Made by a program: the position numbers and the translations under genes. Below, one piece after another: positions 60,136-64,000 of a DNA stretch of 64,000 nt. Origin of the DNA: Thermoanaerobacter kivui (GTDB lineage Bacteria; Bacillota; Thermoanaerobacteria; Thermoanaerobacterales; Thermoanaerobacteraceae); NCBI RefSeq assembly GCF_000763575.1, contig NZ_CP009170.1:2009501-2073500 (forward strand), in the 5' to 3' direction. Below the pieces are notes generated by a model. It was not told the DNA's origin. It saw only the letters and a program-made list of their open reading frames with translations, and did no database searches. How positions within the stretch are numbered: position 1 is the first letter of the stretch; the number at the start of each line of letters is the position of its first letter.

Positions 60136-61100
60136 TTTTGTTTTTTCACCTCATCCTTTTTCAATTCGGCGGCTTGAATGCCGGTTACTTTTACAAACAC
60201 ATCTTCAAGCGTTGGTTTTATTGCCTTTGCTTCATAGACGGAGACGCCTTTGGCATCGAGGAATTGGAGAACGGGGGATAATTTTATGGGTTCTTTGGAT
60301 ATTAGCAGACAGGAGTTTTCACCTGGAACCTCTACCCGACAATTTTTAAAATTATCCTCAATTTTGGTTTTCAGGTTTTTTATATCTCTGCTGAGCTTCA
60401 GTTCAATGATGTGTTCGTCCTGTGCGTGCTGCATCAGCTGTTCCACCGTGCCAGTCTTTACAATTTTACCGTTTACGATAAAAGCAATTCTATCACAAAT
60501 GCGTTCTGCTTCTTCTATATAATGGGTTGTTATAAAGATTGTCGTGCCCTGCTTTTTTAAATCCAGTATTAGCTGCCTTATCTGCCTTGCGCTTTCGACG
60601 TCTATCCCGGTGGTTGGTTCATCCAAAAACAGTATCTTGGGGTTATGTATAATTCCTGCGGCGATGGTGAGTTTGCGTTTCATTCCTTTGGAGTAGGTCT
60701 TAAAAGGGCGCTTACCCGCACTGACAAGATTAAACTGCTTCAATAATTCTCGGGCACGCCTTTCTCGCTCGCTCTTTCGCATTCCATAAAGGGCGGCGCA
60801 AAAGCACATATTTTCAAAGCCATCCATCTCATCATAGAGATTGTTGTCATCCGGCACGATTCCTATGATGCTTTGGACTTTCTTGATGTCCTTTATAGCA
60901 TCCATTCCATCAATTATAATACGGCCGCTGGTAGGCCTGGCCAGGCCGGTAAGCATATTGATGGTTGAAGTTTTTCCCGCTCCGTTGGGGCCTAAGAATC
61001 CAAATATTTCTCCCTGCTGGATTGAAAATGAAATGCCTCTAACGGCTTCCACATTCCCGTATCTCTTTGTAAGGTCAGTTACCTTAACTATTTCCATCAT
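60132..61100 (-). CDS. ABC transporter ATP-binding protein
   Basis: 322 residues. Walker A GPNGAGKTS, signature YSKGMKRKLTIA, Walker B ILFLDEPTTGID, H-loop TTHYIEEAE. The C-terminal extension is typical of DrrA-type exporters. Start chosen at ATG 61100, nine bases after GGGAG; the longer frame runs antisense-like into arsR. Overlaps arsR by 17 bases, so coupled translation is likely. Confidence 0.92.
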   Translation of the reverse strand: MMEIVKVTDLTKRYGNVEAVRGISFSIQQGEIFGFLGPNGAGKTSTINMLTGLARPTSGRIIIDGMDAIKDIKKVQSIIGIVPDDNNLYDEMDGFENMCFCAALYGMRKSERERRARELLKQFNLVSAGKRPFKTYSKGMKRKLTIAAGIIHNPKILFLDEPTTGIDVESARQIRQLILDLKKQGTTIFITTHYIEEAERICDRIAFIVNGKIVKTGTVEQLMQHAQDEHIIELKLSRDIKNLKTKIEDNFKNCRVEVPGENSCLLISKEPIKLSPVLQFLDAKGVSVYEAKAIKPTLEDVFVKVTGIQAAELKKDEVKKQK

Positions 61101-61491
61101 GTTGTGCATCTCCCTTCGGTTTATGGTCTTCTTTTTTGTGAGGGCAGCACTGTTGTTCATTGTGGACGCGACATTTTCCCAAATTGTGTGGTGCATCACC
61201 TGCGTTTTCATGATTGCAAGTGTGGCCTTCAAGCGAGGCCAGTGATATAATCTCACAGGCAAGCTGGTGCAGTGTCTCCCTGTTTACGCTATAGTGCATG
61301 AAATAACCCTTTCTTTCGCCGCTTACCAGATTTGCCTCTTTGAGCACCTTTAAATGCTGTGAAACCGCAGCTTCTGATATGCCCAGCTTTCGGGACAAAG
61401 CCCTTACACAATAATCATGTTGCAGCAACATTTTGATAATCTGTAGTCTGCTTTCATCGGCTATGGCTTTCAATACCAAAAGTAGCTTCAT
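61084..61491 (-). CDS. ArsR-family regulator with His/Cys-rich tail
   Basis: 135 residues. Winged helix with LRAL...LGISEAAVSQHLKVLKEANLVSGERKGYFMHYS. The last ~50 residues contain many His and Cys (HTCNHENAGDAPHN, HNEQQCCPHKKEDHKPKGD), suggesting metal sensing, although no classic ArsR metal motif is certain. Probably represses its own operon with the two ABC genes; twin operators lie upstream. AGGAGG before ATG. Confidence 0.92.
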   Translation of the reverse strand: MKLLLVLKAIADESRLQIIKMLLQHDYCVRALSRKLGISEAAVSQHLKVLKEANLVSGERKGYFMHYSVNRETLHQLACEIISLASLEGHTCNHENAGDAPHNLGKCRVHNEQQCCPHKKEDHKPKGDAQHDGNS

Positions 61492-61511
61492 AAAGACCTC
61501 CTGTAGCTTAT

Positions 61512-61567
61512 TTAAGTATACGCTTAATTAAATTATATAATCGATTTTTGGTTAAGTCAATACTTAA
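61512..61567 (-). promoter_or_regulatory. arsR promoter with twin TTAAGN6CTTAA operators
   Basis: Minus strand -35 TTGACT (61560-61555), 17 bases, -10 TATAAT (61537-61532). TTAAG-N6-CTTAA occurs at 61552-61567, over the -35, and again at 61512-61527, near the transcription start; centres are 40 bases apart. Confidence 0.75.
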
Positions 61568-61635
61568 TTGGTTTGAGAATCTTTGCTATATATGAATTGT
61601 GGTATAATTGACCTTGAAGAGGTGAAAGCTGTGTT

Positions 61636-63010
61636 ATGCGTTTTAAGTTGAAGTCGGATTTCAAACCCTAGGGGGATCAACCCAAAGCAATTGAGGCCCT
61701 GGTGGAGGGTTTAAATAAAGGCAAGAAGCATCAAACCCTGATAGGGGTGACCAGTTCGGGCAAAACCTTTACCATGGCAAACGTAATCAAGCGCGTTCAG
61801 CGCCCGACTCTGGTATTAGCTCACAACAAGACGCTGGCTACTCAGCTGTGAAGTGAGTTTAAGGCGTTCTTCCCCGACAACGCCGTCAAATACTTCGTGA
61901 GCTATTACGATCACTATCAGCCAGAGGCTTACGTGCCGGCCACTGATACCTACATCGAGAAGGAGACTTCTATTAATGATGAGATAGACAAGCTGCGCTA
62001 CTCGACTACTTCGGTGCTTCTTGAGCGCCGGGACGTAATAGTTGTGACCAGCATATCATGCATATATGGTTTGGCTAATCCCAAGGAATACAGGGACCTC
62101 ACCCTGTCATTGCGGCCTGGGATGGTAAAGGACCAGGATGAGGTGCTGCGCAAGTTGGTTGACATACAGTACCAGCGAAACGATATAGACTTCGTGCGGG
62201 GGACCTTTCGGGTAAGAGGAGATGTGGTGGAGATATTCCCTGCAGGGTCTTATGGCCAGGCTATCCGTGTGGAATTCTTTGGCGACGAGATCGACAGGAT
62301 CACAGAGATCGATGCCTTGACCAGAGAAGTGCTGGGATACCGCACCCATGTGGCCATATTCCCTGCTTTGCACTATGCATCGTCGCGCGAACGCCTGGAA
62401 CAGGCTATTGCACAGATAGAGTACGACCTGGAGATAAGGGTTAAGGAGCTTAAGGACCAGGGGCGTTTCCTCGAAGCCCAGCGCCTGCTGCAACGCACCA
62501 ACTACGACATCGAGATAATGTGCGAGGTGGGATACTGCAACGGCATAGAGAACTATTCCCTCTATCTGGACGGCAGGCAACCCGGTGAGCCACCTTATAC
62601 CCTGCTGGACTATTTCCCTGAGGATTTCCTCGTGTTCATAGATGAGTCTCATGTCATCATACCGCAGTTGCGGGCCATGTATGCCGGCGACCGCTACAGA
62701 AAGGACAACCTGGTGGAGTACGGTTTCAGGTTGTCTGCGACTTATGACAACCGGCCCCTTACATTTGAGGAGTTTGAGAGCAAGATAAACCAGGTCATTT
62801 ACGTTAGGGCTACTCCGGGGCCGTACGAGCTCAGCAAGTCGTCGCGCGTGGTTGAACAGATCATAAGGCCTACGGGACTGGTTGATCCCAAGGTGGTGGT
62901 ACAGCCGATTGAAGGTAGATCGACGACTTGATTGGCGAGATACGCCAGTGCGTTGAAAGAAATGAACGGGTACTGGTCACCACTCTGACCAAGAAGATGG
63001 TGGAGAGCCT
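61636..63010 (+). pseudogene. uvrB: uvrB pseudogene of GC-rich origin
   Basis: Reads as UvrB from MRFKLKSDFKP through VTSSGKTFT (P-loop with GS replaced by SS), [37 protein letters not shown] and ATPGPYEL. Stops interrupt it at TAG 61669 and TGA 61849; there is a frame change near 62920, and it ends in '[11 protein letters not shown]' where it joins an IS256 fragment. Several core residues are altered (HVTIPQ to HVIIPQ, VSATPG to VRATPG). Codons are GC-rich, unlike the host genes. Confidence 0.92.
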
Positions 63011-63155
63011 TACCTTTGATTTGTTCGCTAGCCTGGGCTTGGAGTATTTGGTTGAGTACGGATTCCAATAGTTTGGCCATCTCTTCATGTTTAGCTCCAT
63101 TTAGAAAAAGGTGGTGCAAAATTTCAGAATCGATGGTAATATTATATTGAGCCAT
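63010..63155 (-). mobile_element. IS256-family transposase 5' fragment
   Basis: From ATG 63155: [44 protein letters not shown], the usual IS256 (mutator-type) transposase N-terminus. It is cut at the uvrB junction. Upstream, ATTGAGCCA...ATCCCTC is repeated inverted at about 63138-63220. Confidence 0.8.
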
Positions 63156-63249
63156 TTCTCATCCCTCCAATTAGGTTTTTGTGTTGGCAATTTAATTCTA
63201 ACCAGAGGGATGGAGGTGGCTCAATCTCTTTTTACACAATTATATAGAC

Positions 63250-63574
63250 TTAACTGGATTTGATCAAGTCCAATTTTTTGTGTAAAATTCCCTCTACCTT
63301 GAGAACTCGCCAGAAATTATGGACACTAAAACTTGTTCCATCCAGAGGTTCTAGCACCCTTCCTGGCTTACTCTCAAGGCTTTGTAGAAATTCTATCACT
63401 TTCTTTATCTCTTTTAAGTGTTTTTTCTTCAACTGTTTGTTTCTGACTGTTTCCTTTACATGCTCTTTTAATTCTTCTAATTCATTTATAGTTAGTGCGT
63501 TAAGAAACTTTATATAATTGTCTGGTATCTTTTCTTCTCTGCTTTTCTTTTGTAAGATTAAGTGTTAAACTCAT
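63250..63574 (-). pseudogene. unidentified frameshifted gene
   Basis: ATG 63574 begins SLTLNLTKEKQR; a shifted frame continues EKIPDNYIKFLNALTINELE, KEHVKETVRNKQ and ends HKKLDLIKSS with a stop at 63250. Lys/Glu-rich and helical. Flanked by an ATGGAGATTC-type inverted repeat (about 63578-63652), so an IS-associated gene is possible. Not recognised. Confidence 0.4.
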
Positions 63575-63697
63575 ACTATGGAGATTCTCCTTTCTGTTAA
63601 TGTTTTTGTTTGTCACTTAAATTTTATCAGAAAAAGGGGAATCTCCATATATTTTTTGTAAAAATTTTTCGCTTAATTTAGCCCTCAAATGGCTCTA

Positions 63698-63847
63698 TTA
63701 GCGTAGTATATAATATACAAATTTTCCTACTATTTCTCCTATTTTTATTCCGCTTAATACTACAAGAGCAACTAGTATAAACAACAAAGAAACCTTAATT
63801 ACAGGAAAATTATTTAATTTTTCCATCAAAAAATTGACACCATCCAT
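63698..63847 (-). CDS. 49-residue single-helix membrane protein
   Basis: MDGVNFLMEKLNNFPVIKVS, a hydrophobic helix (LLFILVALVVLSGIKIGEIV) and a basic end. GGAGGTAAA before ATG. Function unknown; small holin- or toxin-like peptides have this shape, but nothing else supports that. Confidence 0.5.
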   Translation of the reverse strand: MDGVNFLMEKLNNFPVIKVSLLFILVALVVLSGIKIGEIVGKFVYYILR

Positions 63848-63886
63848 TTATTTTACCTCCATAATTTCTATTGGTTCTGTCAAGGG

Positions 63887-64000
63887 CCGCGCTAGCTTGT
63901 TTATTGTAAAATAAAAATGGACAAAGTTGCAAAGAAAAATCCCCACTTTTGCAACTCAAAAATCCCCAGATTTGCAAAGGGTCATTGCAGGCACCCATTC
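63887..64000 (-). mobile_element. possible terminus of an IS21-like element, cut by window edge
   Basis: TGTCAAGGGC, then spaced repeats: GGGGATTTTTCTTTGCAAC, GGGGATTTTTGAGTTGCAA and TTTGCAAATCTGGGGA on the minus strand. Multiple internal end repeats are a trait of IS21 elements. The transposase genes would lie beyond 64000. Confidence 0.4.

Noticed and set aside
62107-62652. 181-codon minus-strand frame opposite uvrB
   Set aside because: The plus strand encodes clear UvrB motifs; the long antisense frame follows from the GC-rich codons.

Overview
The window looks like a chromosomal stretch of a thermophilic, anaerobic, endospore-forming low-GC Firmicute of the Thermoanaerobacter/Caldanaerobacter kind. 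Supporting signs are the AT-rich genes with strong AGGAGG-type ribosome binding sites, frequent TTG/GTG starts, a class II (B12) ribonucleotide reductase, a homodimeric pyruvate:ferredoxin oxidoreductase, sporulation and germination genes (spoIIE, gerA/gerB/gerC types, a DUF3787 spore protein) and a PyrR attenuator. The genus is inferred from gene content; no marker gene was compared.

Layout. 1-9.3 kb: membrane diguanylate cyclase (cut by the window edge), nrdJ, a thioredoxin-like protein, a putrescine-type aminotransferase, several small conserved genes and a catalytically dead AMIN/amidase-like protein. 9.3-14.5 kb: sfsA, a PTPS/QueD-like gene, folK-folP-folE, then lysS and greA. The folate cluster has no folB; the PTPS homologue sits in its place. 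14.6-17.2 kb: a three-gene operon (HTH regulator, quinate-dehydrogenase-like, COG5322 dehydrogenase) with a palindromic candidate operator. 17.25-18.6 kb: an intact IS30-family element inserted in the loop of the germination operon terminator. 18.6-24.3 kb: germination receptor genes, coaX and an ECF transporter S component. 24.3-28 kb: a biotin-dependent decarboxylase module next to relics of methylmalonyl-CoA mutase and formate-THF ligase. 28-36.8 kb: PAS histidine kinase and the conserved block ftsH-hpt-tilS-VWA-spoIIE, then tRNA-Glu. 36.8-42.6 kb: methyltransferase, EamA transporter, and an ECF sigma/anti-sigma/ABC-2 operon. 42.7-51 kb: DUF3787, nifJ, a broken threonine dehydrogenase, the PyrR-controlled uracil permease and a DUF4914 protein.

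51-64 kb is accessory and decayed: a phage-type amidase/holin pair, relics of an ABC ATPase and cbiZ, a frameshifted folate ECF gene, an IS607-family element lacking most of tnpB that splits a fused MNT-HEPN gene, a GC-rich nested inverted repeat, a DUF4143-type AAA protein, IS fragments, an ArsR-controlled ABC-2 cassette of visibly different composition, and a GC-rich uvrB pseudogene.

Two themes run through the window. First, at least six genes survive only as their ends with the middle removed (S9 peptidase, methylmalonyl-CoA mutase, fhs, cbiZ, tnpB, and probably the THF-type leader). Second, many stop codons lie inside the stem or loop of the gene's own terminator. The strongest leads are the MNT-HEPN fusion interrupted by a tnpB-less IS607 element whose removal at the GG core restores the reading frame exactly, the folB-less folate cluster with a CExxHGH PTPS, the IS30 element in a terminator loop, and short promoter-plus-terminator units that could encode small RNAs.
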